DNA of 64,000 nucleotides from Verrucomicrobiota bacterium (lineage in GTDB: Bacteria; Verrucomicrobiota; Verrucomicrobiia; Chthoniobacterales; Terrimicrobiaceae), in the NCBI GenBank assembly GCA_026398255.1, contig JAPLTG010000019.1, positions 1-64,000 of the forward strand, read 5' to 3'. The notes beneath the pieces were generated by a model that saw only the letters and a list, made by a program, of their open reading frames with translations, was not told the origin of the DNA and did no database searches. A program made the position numbers and the translations under genes. This document shows, piece by piece, positions 63,675 through 64,000 of this stretch (positions are counted from its first letter, which is position 1; each line of letters starts with the position of its first letter).

Positions 63675-64000
63675 GGTTCCGGTTTGGGCTCGGGTTCGGC
63701 GGGAGCTTCCACAGGGGTTTCGCTGGGCGTTTCCGCAGGGGTTTCGCTGGGCGTTTCCGCAGGGGTTTCGCTGGGCGGCTCGGCTTTTGGAAGTGGTATT
63801 TTGCGAAGTTCCGAGGCGTTTGGGAGGTCGTCGAGATCCTTCAATCCGAAGTGCTCCATGAAAAATTGCGAGGTCTCGTAAAGGAGTGGGCGGCCTGCGA
63901 TTTCGGAGCGGCCGGCGATGCGAACGAGGTTTCGGTCGAGCAGCGTTTGCATCACGCCATCGACCGCGACGCCACGCACGGCCTCGATGTCGGCGCGGGT
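63671..64000 (-). CDS. scpB: Segregation and condensation protein B, C-terminal part (truncated by window edge)
   Basis: The frame is open to 64000 with no start in the window. The visible part is the ScpB C-terminal winged-helix: [59 protein letters not shown]. ScpB works with ScpA and SMC in chromosome condensation. The tail is an unusual Pro/Glu/Thr/Ser run built from 24-bp direct repeats (63714-63776), absent from most ScpB proteins. Stop overlaps the pheA-like ATG (ATGA). Confidence 0.9.
   Translation of the reverse strand, partial: TRADIEAVRGVAVDGVMQTLLDRNLVRIAGRSEIAGRPLLYETSQFFMEHFGLKDLDDLPNASELRKIPLPKAEPPSETPAETPSETPAETPSETPVEAPAEPEPKPEP
63714..63776. repeat. 24-bp direct repeats in the scpB tail
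   Basis: GGGGTTTCGCTGGGCGTTTC-type units starting at 63714, 63738 and 63762 (the last truncated). On the coding strand they give the period-8 peptide PSETPAET. Such exact repeats can expand or contract by slippage without shifting the frame. Confidence 0.7.

Overview
The window is high-GC bacterial DNA from a Gram-negative, diderm organism (bamA, skp, lpxD, TolC, ExbB/ExbD). Several features point to the PVC superphylum, most likely Verrucomicrobiota: a double-length tandem UvrA of about 1800 codons (the architecture known from Chlamydiae), a DUF1501/DUF1800 pair, a large DUF4159/DUF58/BatA-type VWA/MoxR cassette, and repeats that read through as GRPPCRP...DAAPTERRPP. This taxonomic call is inference from gene content; no rRNA or tRNA gene was recognised.

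Layout. 1-840: lower-GC stretch with a probable insertion-sequence end and a small exported protein. 842-6622: minus-strand heavy-metal-type RND efflux operon (His-rich small protein, TolC, adaptor, RND pump). 6679-9362: DUF1800-DUF1501 pair, divergent from an FMN alpha-hydroxyacid dehydrogenase (9463-10596) and a DUF4139 protein (10634-11995). 11983-28769: one unbroken minus-strand run of 11 closely spaced or overlapping genes, starting with DUF4159, two exported proteins, DUF58, two VWA membrane proteins, an exported protein and a very large coiled-coil membrane protein, and ending with a SagB-type nitroreductase, an OYE/GltD-like flavoprotein fusion and a YcaO cyclodehydratase-family protein. 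28888-33674: a divergent plus-strand operon beginning with a 91-residue peptide carrying a Cys-Cys-Cys-Cys block, then two exported proteins and an FHA-MoxR ATPase fusion. The two operons share one promoter region and look like one functional unit. The pairing of YcaO and SagB-type enzymes with a poly-Cys peptide is the most likely undescribed system here, possibly a RiPP/azole-type peptide modification system tied to a MoxR/VWA machine.

33761-40452: minus-strand TPR / ExbB / ExbD / ExbD / VWA operon in which a VWA protein sits where TonB would be expected. 40602-44783: infA, a short Hsp70, and a coiled-coil/TPR exported protein, facing an ECF sigma factor (44791-45378). 45440-49544: bamA-skp-lpxD outer-membrane biogenesis genes. 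49695-53554: K+ channel-like protein, HlyD/AaeA-like adaptor and DUF1656 protein, divergent from a FUSC-family transporter. 53615-54775: response regulator-adenylate cyclase fusion. 54814-55788: a REP-type array (five 87-bp-spaced palindromic units) around a REP-associated tyrosine transposase. 55791-61224: tandem uvrA interrupted by a frameshift and carrying REP-like insertions in its coding sequence. 61245-64000: HU-like protein, a small membrane protein, trpC, a chorismate mutase-ACT protein with a gutted prephenate dehydratase domain, and the end of scpB.

Many junctions are 4-base stop/start overlaps (ATGA, GTGA, TTGA), so translational coupling is common and several genes probably start with GTG or TTG.
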